This document shows positions 42,581 to 52,227 of a stretch of 64,000 bases of DNA, in pieces (within the stretch, counting starts at the first letter, position 1; the number at the start of each line of letters is the position of its first letter). The DNA comes from Candidatus Alcyoniella australis (GTDB taxonomy: Bacteria; Lernaellota; Lernaellaia; JAVCCG01; Alcyoniellaceae), in assembly GCA_030765605.1 (NCBI GenBank), contig JAVCCG010000038.1:13151-77150 (forward strand). The letters are read 5' to 3'. Position numbers and translations under genes: made by a program. The notes below the pieces were generated by a model. It did not search any database. It worked only from the letters and a program-made list of their open reading frames with translations, and was not told the origin of the DNA.

Positions 42581-44128
42581 ATGGCGCCGGAATACTACGA
42601 GCTCAACGCGAAGATCGTCGACGGCTCGACCGTAGACGCGCCGCTGAATCTATCGGCCGACGTGGTGATCGTCGGCTCGGGCGCGGGCGGAGCGACCATG
42701 GCCAAGGAGCTAGCCGAGGCCGGCATGGAGGTGGTGCTGCTTGAGGAGGGGCGCTACTACGACCATCGCAACTACCCGCGCTCGGCCCTCGAGGCGTTTA
42801 TGCAGCTCTACCGCGAGCAGGGAGCCACGGCCAGCCTGGGCAAACCGCCGATCTCGATGCCCGTGGGGCGCACCGTGGGTGGCACGACCACCATCAACTC
42901 CGGCACCTGCTTTCGCACGCCGGACCACGTGATGCTGCGCTGGTCCGTGCTGCAACAGCTTCCCGATCTCGACCCGACGAGCATGGGGCCGCTGTTCGAG
43001 CGCGTGGAAAAAATCATTCACGCCCACGAACTGCCGCGCGAGGTCTGGGGCAACAACGCGCTTGTCGTCGAGCGCGGTGCCAAGCAACTGGGGCTGACGG
43101 TCAAGCCGCTGGTGCACAACAACGAGAACTGCCGCGGCTGCGGCACCTGCGCCATCGGCTGCCCCGACGGGGCCAAACGCGCGGCCAACACCACCTACGT
43201 GCCGCTGTGCATCAAGGCCGGGGGCAAGGTTGTCAGCTCGGCCCGCGTGGAACAGATCGAAATCGCCAACGGCCGAGCAGTCGGGGTCAGCGGCAGTTTG
43301 CTCTCGGAGGACGGCCTGGAGGTCCGCGGCGAGTTGCGTGTGCGCGCGCCGCTGGTGATCATCGCCTGCGGCACCTTGCATACCCCGGTGCTGCTCAAGC
43401 GCAACAAGCTGGGCAAGCAAAGCGGCCAGCTTGGGCGCAACCTGACCGTGCATCCGGCGGTGCGCGTATTGGCGGTGATGGACGAGGAGGTTAAAAGTTG
43501 GATCGGCGTGCCCCAGGGGACCTACATCGACGACTTTAAAAGCGACGGGATCATGTTCGAGGGGATCGCAGTGCCGCCGGCCCTGGGTGCGCCGGTGCTG
43601 CCCTACATCGGACAGCAATACAAAGAGCTGATGGGCAACTACGCCAACGTCTCCACCTATGGGGTGATGATCTCGGACACTGCAACCGGCCGTGTGCTCA
43701 ACAGCCGCAACCGGCCGCTGTCACTGTACAAGATGAGCAGGCAGGACGTGCGGCGCGTGCTGCGCGGCGTGGGCGTGCTGGCGCGGATCTACTTTGCCGC
43801 CGGGGCCAAAAGCGTCTACACCGGGGTGGCCGGCCTGCCGCAGATCAAGCCCGACCAGGTGCGCCTGTTCGAGCGCACCGACCCCGACCCGATGCGTCTG
43901 GAGTCGATGGCTTTCCACCCGCTGGGCACGGCGCGCATCGGCGTGTCGCGCGAGGAGAGCGTGTCGGACCCTTACGGCGAGCTGTGGGACGTCAAGGGGC
44001 TGTTCGCCGTGGACGGCGGCATGGTCCCCTCGAGCCTGGGCGTCAATCCGATGGTGACGATCATGGCGCTGGCCACGCGTAGCGCGCAGTACATCGCGGC
44101 CCAGCGCGCGAAATGGATCAGCTCCTGA
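42581..44128 (+). CDS. GMC-family FAD oxidoreductase with a ferredoxin-like cysteine motif
   Basis: 515 residues from ATG 42581 (GGGGG ribosome site). FAD-binding V31-GSGAGG37 with acidic EEG after beta-2, GGTTTINSGTCFR, and C-terminal AFHPLGTARIG and GLFAVDGGMVPSSLGVNP motifs. A C184-x2-C187-x2-C190-x3-C194-P cluster motif lies mid-protein, like that in long-chain alcohol oxidases. The enzyme likely oxidises an alcohol, sugar or sterol and passes electrons to a quinone or cytochrome through its partner. No cytochrome gene adjoins. Confidence 0.87.
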   Translation: MAPEYYELNAKIVDGSTVDAPLNLSADVVIVGSGAGGATMAKELAEAGMEVVLLEEGRYYDHRNYPRSALEAFMQLYREQGATASLGKPPISMPVGRTVGGTTTINSGTCFRTPDHVMLRWSVLQQLPDLDPTSMGPLFERVEKIIHAHELPREVWGNNALVVERGAKQLGLTVKPLVHNNENCRGCGTCAIGCPDGAKRAANTTYVPLCIKAGGKVVSSARVEQIEIANGRAVGVSGSLLSEDGLEVRGELRVRAPLVIIACGTLHTPVLLKRNKLGKQSGQLGRNLTVHPAVRVLAVMDEEVKSWIGVPQGTYIDDFKSDGIMFEGIAVPPALGAPVLPYIGQQYKELMGNYANVSTYGVMISDTATGRVLNSRNRPLSLYKMSRQDVRRVLRGVGVLARIYFAAGAKSVYTGVAGLPQIKPDQVRLFERTDPDPMRLESMAFHPLGTARIGVSREESVSDPYGELWDVKGLFAVDGGMVPSSLGVNPMVTIMALATRSAQYIAAQRAKWISS

Positions 44129-44137
44129 TTTGAGCCG

Positions 44138-45370
44138 CTACTCGTAGCGCAGGGCCTCGATCGGATCTTGATGCGCGGCGCGGTATGCGGGCCAGACGCC
44201 GAAGAACAGGCCGACCCCCAGCGAGAAAAAGAACGAGAGCAAAATCGGACCGAGGCTGATGTGCACCGGCAGCGAGGGGTAGTAGTGCGCGGCAAGCTTC
44301 AGGCCGCCCACCGAGAGAATTACGCCGAGCACCCCGCCCAGCGCCGAGAGCGACATCGCCTCGATCAGAAATTGCATCAGCACCGTGGCCTGGGACGCGC
44401 CCAGCGCCTTGCGGATGCCGATCTCCTTGGTGCGCTCCTTCACCGAGACCATCATGATGTTCATGATGCCGATCCCGCCGACCAGCAGGCTGATCGCGGC
44501 AATGCCGATCGCCGCGGCGAAGACCGAGCCGGTCAGCGCGCGCCAGGTGGTCATGATCGAGTCGCGGGTGAGGATCTCGAAGTCGTCGGGCTCGCCCCAG
44601 GGGACTTTGCGCCGGGCGCGCATAATGCCGCGCACCTGGTCCATCGCCGAGTTCACACGCTCGCCGGACACGGCGCGCACCGAGATCGTGAAGTCCGAGT
44701 GGCGGCGACCGACCTTGCGCTGAAGCGTGGAGATCGGCACGGCCACGTACATGTCCTGACTTTGGCCGAAGATCTCTCCCTGCCGCTCGGCAATGCCCAC
44801 GATGGTGTAGCCGCCGCCGAAGATCGTCACCTGTTCGCCCAGGGCAGGGCGGTTTGGAAACAGCTTCTCGGCCACGTCCGGACCGACGATCGCCACGCGC
44901 CGCGCGGCGTCCACGTCGCCCGCAGTCAGGTTGCGGCCGATCTCGATGGAGATGTTGTTGATCTCGCCGTAGGTCTCGGTGATGCCGGCCAGCGAGACGT
45001 TGGGGTCGGTCTGCCCCACGCCGCCCCGGGCGCGCAGGCCCCACAGCGACAGGCTCGGGCCGACCAGGCTTACGTCGGGGCAGGCGCGCTTGATCGCCTC
45101 GGCGTCCTCGATCAACAGGTCTTTGCGCTTGGCGTAATCGCGCCACTGGGTGCCGCTGATCACGATCGCCGGCATTTTGGAGACGTAGAACGTCGAGGCG
45201 CCGATGCGTCCCAGTTCACGGTTGACCTGGGCGTTGACTCCGCCGACCACGCCCATCATCGCGATTACCGTGGCCACGCCGATGATCACGCCCAGGGTCG
45301 TCAGCGACGAGCGGAACTTATGTGCGCGGATCGCCTCGAGGGCGACCTTGATGCTCTCCCAAATACTCAT
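44138..45370 (-). CDS. MacB-type ABC transporter permease (second of two)
   Basis: 410 residues: N-terminal helix (SLTTLGVIIGVATVIAMMGVVGGV), a large periplasmic MacB_PCD domain (about 50-275) and the FtsX core with three C-terminal helices, ending in [40 protein letters not shown] is the FtsX signature. Paralogous to the gene just upstream. Together with the ATPase and fusion protein it forms a tripartite-type exporter using mechanotransmission. Confidence 0.9.
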   Translation of the reverse strand: MSIWESIKVALEAIRAHKFRSSLTTLGVIIGVATVIAMMGVVGGVNAQVNRELGRIGASTFYVSKMPAIVISGTQWRDYAKRKDLLIEDAEAIKRACPDVSLVGPSLSLWGLRARGGVGQTDPNVSLAGITETYGEINNISIEIGRNLTAGDVDAARRVAIVGPDVAEKLFPNRPALGEQVTIFGGGYTIVGIAERQGEIFGQSQDMYVAVPISTLQRKVGRRHSDFTISVRAVSGERVNSAMDQVRGIMRARRKVPWGEPDDFEILTRDSIMTTWRALTGSVFAAAIGIAAISLLVGGIGIMNIMMVSVKERTKEIGIRKALGASQATVLMQFLIEAMSLSALGGVLGVILSVGGLKLAAHYYPSLPVHISLGPILLSFFFSLGVGLFFGVWPAYRAAHQDPIEALRYE

Positions 45371-45388
45371 CGCAGCGGTCCCACAGCG

Positions 45389-46603
45389 CTACTCATAGCT
45401 CAGCGCCTCGATCGGTTTGAGTCGACTGGCCTTGTAGGCCGGGTAGATGCCGAAGAAGATTCCCACCAGCGAGGAGAACAGCAGCCCGAGAATCACCGAC
45501 CAGACCTGCACTGCCGCGGGCACCGGGCTGACCGCCGCCACCAGCATCGCCAGGCCGAACCCCAGGGCGATGCCGACCACCCCGCCCAGGGCGGAGAGCA
45601 CAATCGCCTCGATCAGGAACTGCTGCAAAATCGAGCGCCGCTTGGCGCCCAGCGCCTTGCGGATGCCGATCTCCCGCGTGCGCTCGGTGACCGAGACCAT
45701 CATGATGTTCATGATGCCGATGCCGCCGACCAGCAGGCTGATGAAGGCCACGGCGAACATCGCGGTGTACAGCCCGCCGGTGAGCTTCTCGTAGAGCTCG
45801 CGCAAAATGTCCATCTGGTTGATCGAGAAGTCGTTCTCCTCGCCGAAGCGCAGCCGTCGCGCGCGACGCATTACGCCGAGCACTTCTTCCTCAGTGGCGC
45901 TGACGTCGGCGGGATCGGGCGCCTGGACCAGGATCGTCAGCGAACGGTGGGCGCCGAAGCTCTTGAAGAACGTGCCCAGGGGGATGACCACGATCGTGTC
46001 CAGGTTGAAGCCCAGGGTCGATCCGGTCTTGCCCATTACGCCGATCACGCGGAAGCTGCGGCCTCCCAGATAGAGCCGTTTGTCGATCGGGTCCTCGCCC
46101 TGGAACAGCTGGTCCGCGATGTCCGCCCCGAGCACGACCACGTTGCGTGCGGCCTCGACCTCGGTCTCGCTGATGAAGCGGCCGCGCACCACCTCGATGT
46201 TGCGGATCGGCGCCCAGGAAGGCCCGGTGCCGTAGCATTGCACCATCTCGATCTTGTGGGTCTTGTAGCGGATGTCGCGTGAGGTGCGGGCGGTGATCGC
46301 CGTGTTCTGGGCCGTGCGAAGCTGGTCCTCGAGGATTCGCGCCTCGCGCATGGTGATGTCGCGTCGGCCGCGTATGGCCTCCCAATCGTTGGATCCCCAG
46401 TCCCATTTTTGCACGTAGAGCACGCCCTGGCCGATGGCGCTGATCGAGTTGCTGAACGACTCGTTGAGCCCCTCGATCACGCTGATGATCGCGATGATCG
46501 TGGTAATGCCGATCACGATTCCCAGCGTGGTGAGCAGGCTGCGCAGCAGGTTGGCCTTGAGCGAGAGCAGGGCCTGCTTGAAGTTTTCCCACAGTGCTCT
46601 CAA
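45389..46603 (-). CDS. MacB-type ABC transporter permease (first of two)
   Basis: 404 residues from TTG 46603, overlapping the ATPase stop. Same architecture as the gene at 44138: N-terminal helix, periplasmic domain, [32 protein letters not shown] and terminal PIEALSYE. The two permeases may form a heterodimer, which would match a single ATPase gene. Confidence 0.9.
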   Translation of the reverse strand: MRALWENFKQALLSLKANLLRSLLTTLGIVIGITTIIAIISVIEGLNESFSNSISAIGQGVLYVQKWDWGSNDWEAIRGRRDITMREARILEDQLRTAQNTAITARTSRDIRYKTHKIEMVQCYGTGPSWAPIRNIEVVRGRFISETEVEAARNVVVLGADIADQLFQGEDPIDKRLYLGGRSFRVIGVMGKTGSTLGFNLDTIVVIPLGTFFKSFGAHRSLTILVQAPDPADVSATEEEVLGVMRRARRLRFGEENDFSINQMDILRELYEKLTGGLYTAMFAVAFISLLVGGIGIMNIMMVSVTERTREIGIRKALGAKRRSILQQFLIEAIVLSALGGVVGIALGFGLAMLVAAVSPVPAAVQVWSVILGLLFSSLVGIFFGIYPAYKASRLKPIEALSYE

Positions 46604-47286
46604 ATTCGCTCATCCTTGACGATTTGGCCGTCGTGCAGGCGCACGATCCGGCGGGTCAGGCGGCCGATTTCCTCCTCGTGGGTCACGAGGATTACGGTGT
46701 TCCCCTCTTGCTGCAGATTGCCCATGATCTGCATGATCTCGGAGCTGGTCTTGCTGTCCAGGTTGCCGGTGGGCTCGTCGGCGAGAATGATCGAGGGCTT
46801 GGTGACCAGCGCCCGGGCGATGGCCACGCGCTGGCGTTCGCCGCCGGAGAGTTCGTTGGGCTTGTGGCTGCCGCGATCGCCCAACCCGACCTTGGCCAGG
46901 GCCTCGCGCGCGCGGCGTTTGCGTTCGGAAGAGCCCACTCCGGCGTAGACCAGCGGCAGCTCGACGTTGTGTTGGGCGCTGGCCCGCGGCAGCAGGTTGA
47001 AGGTCTGAAACACGAAGCCGATCTGGCGGTTGCGCACCACGGCCAGCTCGTTGTCGCGCATGCGGCTGACGTCGTTCTCGGCCAGCACGTAGCTGCCGGC
47101 CGAGGGCGTATCCAGGCAGCCCAGAATATTCATCAGCGTTGACTTGCCCGAGCCCGAGGGGCCCATGATCGCCATGTACTCGCCGCTTTCGACGTTGAGC
47201 GAGACGTTGCTCAGCGCGTGGACCTCGACCTTGCCCATGCGGTAAATTTTCCAGATCTCGGTCAGCTTGAGCAGCGGCTCGCTCAC
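46600..47286 (-). CDS. ABC transporter ATPase, MacB/LolD type
   Basis: 228 residues from GTG 47286, overlapping the fusion-protein stop. Walker [11 protein letters not shown]-loop VFQTFNLLP, signature LSGGERQR, Walker [13 protein letters not shown] and H-loop VTHEEE. Energises the two adjacent FtsX-type permeases. Confidence 0.94.
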   Translation of the reverse strand: MSEPLLKLTEIWKIYRMGKVEVHALSNVSLNVESGEYMAIMGPSGSGKSTLMNILGCLDTPSAGSYVLAENDVSRMRDNELAVVRNRQIGFVFQTFNLLPRASAQHNVELPLVYAGVGSSERKRRAREALAKVGLGDRGSHKPNELSGGERQRVAIARALVTKPSIILADEPTGNLDSKTSSEIMQIMGNLQQEGNTVILVTHEEEIGRLTRRIVRLHDGQIVKDERI

Positions 47287-48554
47287 TCCTTGGCTCCCGG
47301 TCCGGCGACGTTTGACACTTCGACCGTCAGGCCGTCGTGCAGCATGGTGTTCAGCGTTTTGTAGCTGCCCGCGACGATCTCCTCGCCGGACTCGATCCCC
47401 TCCTTGATCTCGACGTGGGTCTCAGAGCTGATGCCGGTGGTCACCGGACGCATCAGCGCCTGGCCCTCCTGAATCACGAAAAGGCACTCGACCAGCCGAT
47501 CGGTCTCGGGCGTGGGCGGACGTTCGAGCTTCTGCTTGCTCTCGCGCGCCTCGCGCAGCTCTTTCTCGACCACCGGGTCGCGCTTGGTCAGGCACTGCAA
47601 CGGCACCGCCACCACCTGGTCCGCGCGGTCGACCTCGACGTCGACCGTGGCGCTCATTCCGGGCAGCAGCTTCTCGATCGGCCCCTCGATCGTCACCTTG
47701 ACCTCGAAGCTGGTGGTCTCCTCCAGACCGCCGAGCCCTTTGATCAGCGGGCTTTTGGCGATGCGCGTCACCGTGCCGGAGAACTCGTCGTCGGGCAGGG
47801 CGTCGACCTCGATCTTGGCGCTGTCGCCGATCTGGATCTTGACCACGTCGTTCTCGTCAACCTCGAGCACACACTCCATTGCCGAAAGGTCGGCCACCAC
47901 CATGATCACGTCCTGGGTGAACTGGTTGCCCATGGCGATCTCGCCAACTTCTTTATTGACCTTGACCGCGGTGCCCGACATCGGAGAGTGGATTACGGTC
48001 TTGCCCAATTGGTCGTCGGCGCTGTTGATCACCGCGCGGGCCTGGCTGCGTTGGGCCTTGGCCACCTCGACCTGGGCCTCGGCGCTCTCGTGGACTGTGC
48101 GCGCGTTCTCAAACGCCTGCTGCGAGGCCAGGCCGCGCTCGTGCAACTGCTCGATGCGCGCCAGCTCGCGCTGAGCTTGGGCCAGGTTGGCCTGCGCCAA
48201 TTCCAGGCCGGCGTCGGCGCTGCGCAAACTGGCCCGCGCCTGGTCGCGCTGACTGGCGTACAGATCCTGGTCGAGCCGAACCAGCACTTGTCCCTTCTCG
48301 ACCCAGTCGCCCTCATTGACGTCGAGTTGCACAATCTGGCCCGAGAGGTCGGCCGAGAGGTCGACCGAGACCACCGGCTGGATGCGCGCCGTGGCCTGCA
48401 CGGTCTCTACCAGGTCGCGGGTTTCGCTGATCTCGCTCTGGACGGTAACCGGTCGCTGGGAGCAGCCGGCGAGCAGCAGCAAAGCAATCAAGGTCGCCAG
48501 CGTCGCCGTGATTATCATCCCCGGCGCGTTGCGGCCTGTTCGGTGCGTGGCCAT
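47283..48554 (-). CDS. MacA-type periplasmic membrane-fusion lipoprotein
   Basis: 423 residues. Lipoprotein signal ending LLLLAGC (C31), then a lipoyl/barrel-sandwich half, a coiled-coil hairpin (about 100-165, [30 protein letters not shown]), the second lipoyl half and a beta-barrel. Connects the inner-membrane ABC permeases to an outer-membrane channel; no TolC gene is in the window. First exporter gene after the small lipoprotein. Confidence 0.9.
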   Translation of the reverse strand: MATHRTGRNAPGMIITATLATLIALLLLAGCSQRPVTVQSEISETRDLVETVQATARIQPVVSVDLSADLSGQIVQLDVNEGDWVEKGQVLVRLDQDLYASQRDQARASLRSADAGLELAQANLAQAQRELARIEQLHERGLASQQAFENARTVHESAEAQVEVAKAQRSQARAVINSADDQLGKTVIHSPMSGTAVKVNKEVGEIAMGNQFTQDVIMVVADLSAMECVLEVDENDVVKIQIGDSAKIEVDALPDDEFSGTVTRIAKSPLIKGLGGLEETTSFEVKVTIEGPIEKLLPGMSATVDVEVDRADQVVAVPLQCLTKRDPVVEKELREARESKQKLERPPTPETDRLVECLFVIQEGQALMRPVTTGISSETHVEIKEGIESGEEIVAGSYKTLNTMLHDGLTVEVSNVAGPGAKE

Positions 48555-48583
48555 CGTTTCTCCTCGACTATTGAATTAATTGC

Positions 48584-49033
48584 TCAGGGACTGGACGTAT
48601 CCCCGGTCGATTTCGTTCCCTGGATGAATTCGATGCGATGAATGTCGCGGACCTTGATCTGCATGATTCCGATATCGGTCCGCCCGCTGCAACGCACCAT
48701 GTTCTTGACTTTGATCTCGTGCGACGAGCCGTCCCAGAACAGCACCGCGGCGTTCTGAAAGCCCTGGTCGCCGGAGACGAAATCTACGGCCTGGATCTTT
48801 TCAAAGTCGATCGCCACCTGTGCCTTACCGCGCAGGCCGACCAGAAAGGTATCGCCGTCGCAGGTCACGTTCCAGGCCGGGGCGCTGACCAGCGACTTGT
48901 CGATCACCGTCACAGTGTAGTTCTCGTCGGGCTCGGGAATCACCGTGGCCGAGGGGCCGCCCAGGCCGGACATCCCGCAGGTGAGGGCCAAAATTCCCGC
49001 CAGGACCAGGATCAATACAATTAGACGTTTCAT
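48584..49033 (-). CDS. Small lipoprotein of unknown function
   Basis: 149 residues from ATG 49033 (GGAGG six bases upstream). Signal sequence MKRLIVLILVLAGILALTC with a lipobox-like ALTC. The rest is beta-rich with KAQVAIDFEKIQAVDFVSGDQ and IGIMQIKVRDIHRIEF, which resembles small periplasmic beta-barrel or SH3-like domains. Leads the exporter operon, 29 bases before the fusion protein, so it may be an accessory component. Confidence 0.75.
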   Translation of the reverse strand: MKRLIVLILVLAGILALTCGMSGLGGPSATVIPEPDENYTVTVIDKSLVSAPAWNVTCDGDTFLVGLRGKAQVAIDFEKIQAVDFVSGDQGFQNAAVLFWDGSSHEIKVKNMVRCSGRTDIGIMQIKVRDIHRIEFIQGTKSTGDTSSP

Positions 49034-49057
49034 TGCCGGCCTCCGAGCTTTGGGCCG

Positions 49058-49087
49058 GTTATACCCGGCTGTTGACAGGCGCGTCAA
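49058..49087 (-). promoter_or_regulatory. Candidate sigma-70 promoter of the exporter operon
   Basis: Minus strand TTGACG (49087-49082), 18-bp spacer, TATAAC (49063-49058), with the start site expected near 49051 and the first ATG at 49033. Good fit to the vegetative consensus. Confidence 0.55.
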
Positions 49088-49183
49088 GGATCGTCCGCCA
49101 TGGCTGCCGATTGCGCCGTTTGGTGCGGTGTGATAAAAAATACTCTAAGTTTAGGCTCTTCACATCTTCACCTTTGGTGGTTC

Positions 49184-49681
49184 ATGGGCAAGTTTAAAAT
49201 TGGTCAAAAAGCCGTCTATCCTGCCCAAGGCGTCGGCGAGATCGAGGGAATCGAGAAAAAAGAGATCAGCGGACACAAGCAGAGCTTCTATATTCTGCGC
49301 ATTTTGGACAACGACATTCGCATCATGATTCCCGTGGACAAGGCCGAGGTCGTGGGCCTGCGCAATATCATCGATGCCAAGGAAGCTAATAAAGTATTCA
49401 ACATTTTAAAGAAACGTCCGAAGAACGTCGACAGCAAGACCTGGAACCGCCGCTATCGCGATTACATGTGCCGCATTAAAACCGGATCGCTGTTCGAGGT
49501 TGCCGCGGTGGTGCGTGATCTTTACCATCGCAGTCAAGATAAAGAGCTGTCGTTCGGCGAGCGCAAAATGCTCGATACGGCCCGCACCCTGCTGGTCACC
49601 GAGATGTGTTTCGCCACCAGCAGGGAGACCAAGTCGATCGAGAAGCGCATTGAAAAGCTGCTCGAGCGCAAGCCCAAATAA
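49184..49681 (+). CDS. CarD/CdnL-family transcription regulator
   Basis: 165 residues. N-terminal Tudor-like RNA-polymerase-interaction domain (FKIGQKAVYPAQGVGEIEGIEKKEISG) and a helical C-terminal domain with LKKRPKNVDSKTWNRRYRDYMCRIKTG. CarD/CdnL stabilises open promoter complexes and is common in myxobacteria, actinobacteria and other groups, supporting the taxonomic guess. Monocistronic; ATG 49184 matches the conserved start. Confidence 0.93.
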   Translation: MGKFKIGQKAVYPAQGVGEIEGIEKKEISGHKQSFYILRILDNDIRIMIPVDKAEVVGLRNIIDAKEANKVFNILKKRPKNVDSKTWNRRYRDYMCRIKTGSLFEVAAVVRDLYHRSQDKELSFGERKMLDTARTLLVTEMCFATSRETKSIEKRIEKLLERKPK

Positions 49682-49770
49682 TCCAACTCGATAACGGCTC
49701 AGACCGCTGGTCGTAATACAATAATTTACCCCACCCCATCCCCATCCAAAGGTGGGCATTACGGCCATAG

Positions 49771-49793
49771 AAAAAGGGGGCCTTGCGGCCCCC
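49771..49793 (-). terminator. Intrinsic terminator of the short-chain dehydrogenase gene
   Basis: On the minus strand GGGGGCC-GCAA-GGCCCCC is followed by TTTTT, 28 bases beyond the stop at 49821. Classic rho-independent structure. Confidence 0.85.
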
Positions 49794-49820
49794 TGTCGGT
49801 GCATGTTGTTTGAGCGGTCT

Positions 49821-50669
49821 TTAAATCTTCATGATCTGATCGAGATTGTCCGCGATGTCCTGGGCGGACCAAACACCGTCTTTGACCACGCCCTCGGAAG
49901 TCACCATCTGGTAGAGGAAGACCTTGCCGCCCTGGATGCCGAAGATCTTGCCGGTGATGTTGGCCGAGAGGTCCGAGGCCAGGAACAGCGCCAGGGGCGC
50001 GATGTGGGCCGGGGAGAGCTCCTGGGCCACGCCCTCGGCCTGGAACATCGGCAGATCCTCGGTGAGCCTGGTCACCGCTACGGGAGCGATGCAGTTGACG
50101 GTTATGCCGGACTTCATCAGCTCCACGGCCGCGACCCTGGTGAATCCCGCGATTCCGGCCTTGGCCGAGCCGTAGTTGGTCTGACCGAAGTTGCCGATCA
50201 GTCCCGCCAGACTCGAGGTGGTGATGATCCGGCCGCCGCTGCCCTGTTCGCGGATCTGGTTGGCCGCCGCCTGCGAGCAGGAGAAGGTCCCCTTGAGGTG
50301 CACGGCAATCACCAGGTCCCACCAGTCCTCGGGCATTTTGGTCAGGGTCTTGTCGCGCAGGATGCCCGCGTTGTTGACCAGGATGTCCAGCTTGCCAAAG
50401 GCGTCTACCGCGGTCTTGACGATGTTCAGGCCGCCTTCCATCGTGGCCACCGAGTCGTAGTTGGCCGCGGCTTCGCCGCCAGCGGCCTGGATCTCTGCGA
50501 CCACCTCGTCGGCGACCCGGACACTGCCGTCTCCCGAGCCGTCGCGCGATCCGCCGAGGTCGTTAATTACGACCTTGGCGCCCTCTTTGGCGAACAGCAG
50601 GGCGTACTCGCGTCCGATGCCGCTTCCGGAGCCGGTAATGACAGCTACTTTACCGTCTAGTAATCCCAT
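49821..50669 (-). CDS. Short-chain dehydrogenase, (3R)-hydroxyacyl-CoA dehydrogenase-like
   Basis: 282 residues of the classical SDR fold: TGSGSGIG (12-19), VINDLGG, NNAGILRD (99-106), and the catalytic S153, Y166, K170. DGKVAVITG, VVINDLGGSRDGSGDG and NYDSVATMEGG match the dehydrogenase domain of peroxisomal multifunctional enzyme type 2, suggesting beta-oxidation or acyl-CoA metabolism. A 40-residue C-terminal extension follows the fold. Monocistronic, with a strong promoter, palindromic operator and terminator of its own. Confidence 0.88.
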   Translation of the reverse strand: MGLLDGKVAVITGSGSGIGREYALLFAKEGAKVVINDLGGSRDGSGDGSVRVADEVVAEIQAAGGEAAANYDSVATMEGGLNIVKTAVDAFGKLDILVNNAGILRDKTLTKMPEDWWDLVIAVHLKGTFSCSQAAANQIREQGSGGRIITTSSLAGLIGNFGQTNYGSAKAGIAGFTRVAAVELMKSGITVNCIAPVAVTRLTEDLPMFQAEGVAQELSPAHIAPLALFLASDLSANITGKIFGIQGGKVFLYQMVTSEGVVKDGVWSAQDIADNLDQIMKI

Positions 50670-50735
50670 GTCGATTACCTCCCTCTTGCCGGCGCTGGTG
50701 CGCCTTCGATGAATTTGTTAAACAGAATATTTTGG

Positions 50736-50768
50736 TTTATATCAGACGTTGATTGATCGTTCAATCAA
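50736..50768 (-). promoter_or_regulatory. Sigma-70 promoter with overlapping palindromic operator
   Basis: Minus strand TTGAAC (50764-50759), 17-bp spacer and TATAAA (50741-50736) drive the short-chain dehydrogenase. The perfect palindrome TTGATTGATCGTTCAATCAA (50749-50768; 8-bp arms, 4-bp centre) covers the -35 box, the geometry of a TetR-family repressor site. It may also affect bioA on the other strand. Confidence 0.6.
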
Positions 50769-50883
50769 TTGGCAAAGTATCGTATCCGTGACAGCGGAGC
50801 AAGGCACGGGCGAGCCTGATATTTGGCATCGCCGCGGGCCGTTGCACAAACTTGATCGTCCGACTCCAGCACTCCGGGGATTC

Positions 50884-52227
50884 GTGGAAAAGACAGCGAG
50901 ACTTAAAAAAATCGATCGCGAGCGGCTTTGGCATCCGTTCACGCCGATGCTCGACTGGCCTGAGGACGACGCGCCGATCATCGCACAAGCCCAGGGCTGC
51001 AAGCTGATCGATACCCAAGGCCGCAGCTACATCGACGGCGTGAGTTCGCTGTGGGCCAACGTCCACGGCCACCGCCATCCGCTGATCGACCGCGCGATCA
51101 AGGAACAGTTGGATCGCGTGGCGCATTCCACGCTGCTGGGGCTGAGCAACGTGCCCTCGATCGAGCTGGCGCAGAAGCTGATCGACGTTGCGCCGCCGGG
51201 CCTGACGCGGGTCTTCTACTCCGACTCGGGCAGTACCGCGATGGAGGTAGCGCTCAAAATCGCTTTCTCCTACTTCGTCAACATCGACCAGCCGCAGCGC
51301 AACGTGTTCGTGCGTTTCGACGGTGCGTATCACGGCGACACATTGGGCGCGGTGGGTCTGGGCGCCATTGACGCTTTTCACGAGCTGTACCGGCCGCTGC
51401 TGTTCGACGCGCCGGTAGCCCAGTATCCGTTCTGTTATCGCTGCCCGCGCGGCCTGAAGCGCGAGAGCTGCGACATGCAGTGCCTGGAGAGCCTGCAAAG
51501 CGTTCTTGACCAGCACAAAGGCACGGTGGCGGCTGTGGCCATCGAACCGCTGGTCCAGGGCGCGGCGGGCCTGCGTGTGGCGCCCGCGGGGTTTTTGACC
51601 CAGGTGGCGCGGCTGACGCGCGAGGCCGGTGCGCTGCTGATCTGCGATGAGGTGGCCACGGGCTTTGGCCGCACCGGCGCGATGTTCGCCTGCGAGCACG
51701 AGAACGTGTCGCCGGATATTATGGCCCTGGCCAAGGGAATCAGCGGCGGCTACCTGCCGCTGGCCGCCACGCTGACCAGCGAGCCGGTGTTTGAAGCGTT
51801 CCTCGGGGACGAGGGCGCGCCGCGCACGTTCTTTCACGGTCATACCTACACCGGCAATCCATTAGCCTGCGCCGCGGCCCTGGCCAGTCTCGAGGTCTTT
51901 GATAGCGAACAGGTGATCGCAAGGCTCAAGCCCAAGGTCGAGCTGTTCGCCGAGCTGTTGCAAGGATTTTACGAGCACCGTATTGTTGGCGATGTCAGAC
52001 ACATCGGCCTGATGGCGGGGATCGAGCTGGAGCCCGCACAGCGGCTGGGGACCCAGTCCCCGGCTCGGCGCGTGATTCTCGAGGCGCGCAAGCTCGGCGC
52101 GATCCTGCGGCCGCTGGGCGAGGTGCTGGTGCTGATGCCGCCGCTGGCGATCGACCAGACCGAGCTGCGAGCGCTGGTCCGGATCGCCCGTCGGGCGCTG
52201 AGCACGGTGGAGGAGCAAGGTGTATAG
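50884..52227 (+). CDS. bioA: Adenosylmethionine-8-amino-7-oxononanoate aminotransferase
   Basis: 447 residues from GTG 50884, preceded by CCGGGGA; the family's conserved start (RLWHPFTPM) is at residue 14. PLP lysine K284 in ALAKGISGGYLP, YHGDTLGA, ICDEVATGFGRTG and FFHGHTYTGNP are all present. Converts KAPA to DAPA in biotin synthesis using SAM as amino donor. A longer frame from ATG 50749 was rejected because it would translate the operator. bioD is two genes downstream; bioB and bioF are not in the window. Confidence 0.93.
   Translation: MEKTARLKKIDRERLWHPFTPMLDWPEDDAPIIAQAQGCKLIDTQGRSYIDGVSSLWANVHGHRHPLIDRAIKEQLDRVAHSTLLGLSNVPSIELAQKLIDVAPPGLTRVFYSDSGSTAMEVALKIAFSYFVNIDQPQRNVFVRFDGAYHGDTLGAVGLGAIDAFHELYRPLLFDAPVAQYPFCYRCPRGLKRESCDMQCLESLQSVLDQHKGTVAAVAIEPLVQGAAGLRVAPAGFLTQVARLTREAGALLICDEVATGFGRTGAMFACEHENVSPDIMALAKGISGGYLPLAATLTSEPVFEAFLGDEGAPRTFFHGHTYTGNPLACAAALASLEVFDSEQVIARLKPKVELFAELLQGFYEHRIVGDVRHIGLMAGIELEPAQRLGTQSPARRVILEARKLGAILRPLGEVLVLMPPLAIDQTELRALVRIARRALSTVEEQGV

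Noticed and set aside
44168-46282. 704-codon plus-strand open frame through both permease genes
   Set aside because: It is the antisense of two clear MacB-type permeases; composition is rich in His, Arg and Asp with no domain motif, typical of GC-rich shadows.
50749-50883. N-terminal extension of BioA from ATG 50749
   Set aside because: Would translate a perfect palindromic operator and adds 45 residues not typical of BioA; GTG 50884 has a ribosome site and leads into the conserved N-terminus.
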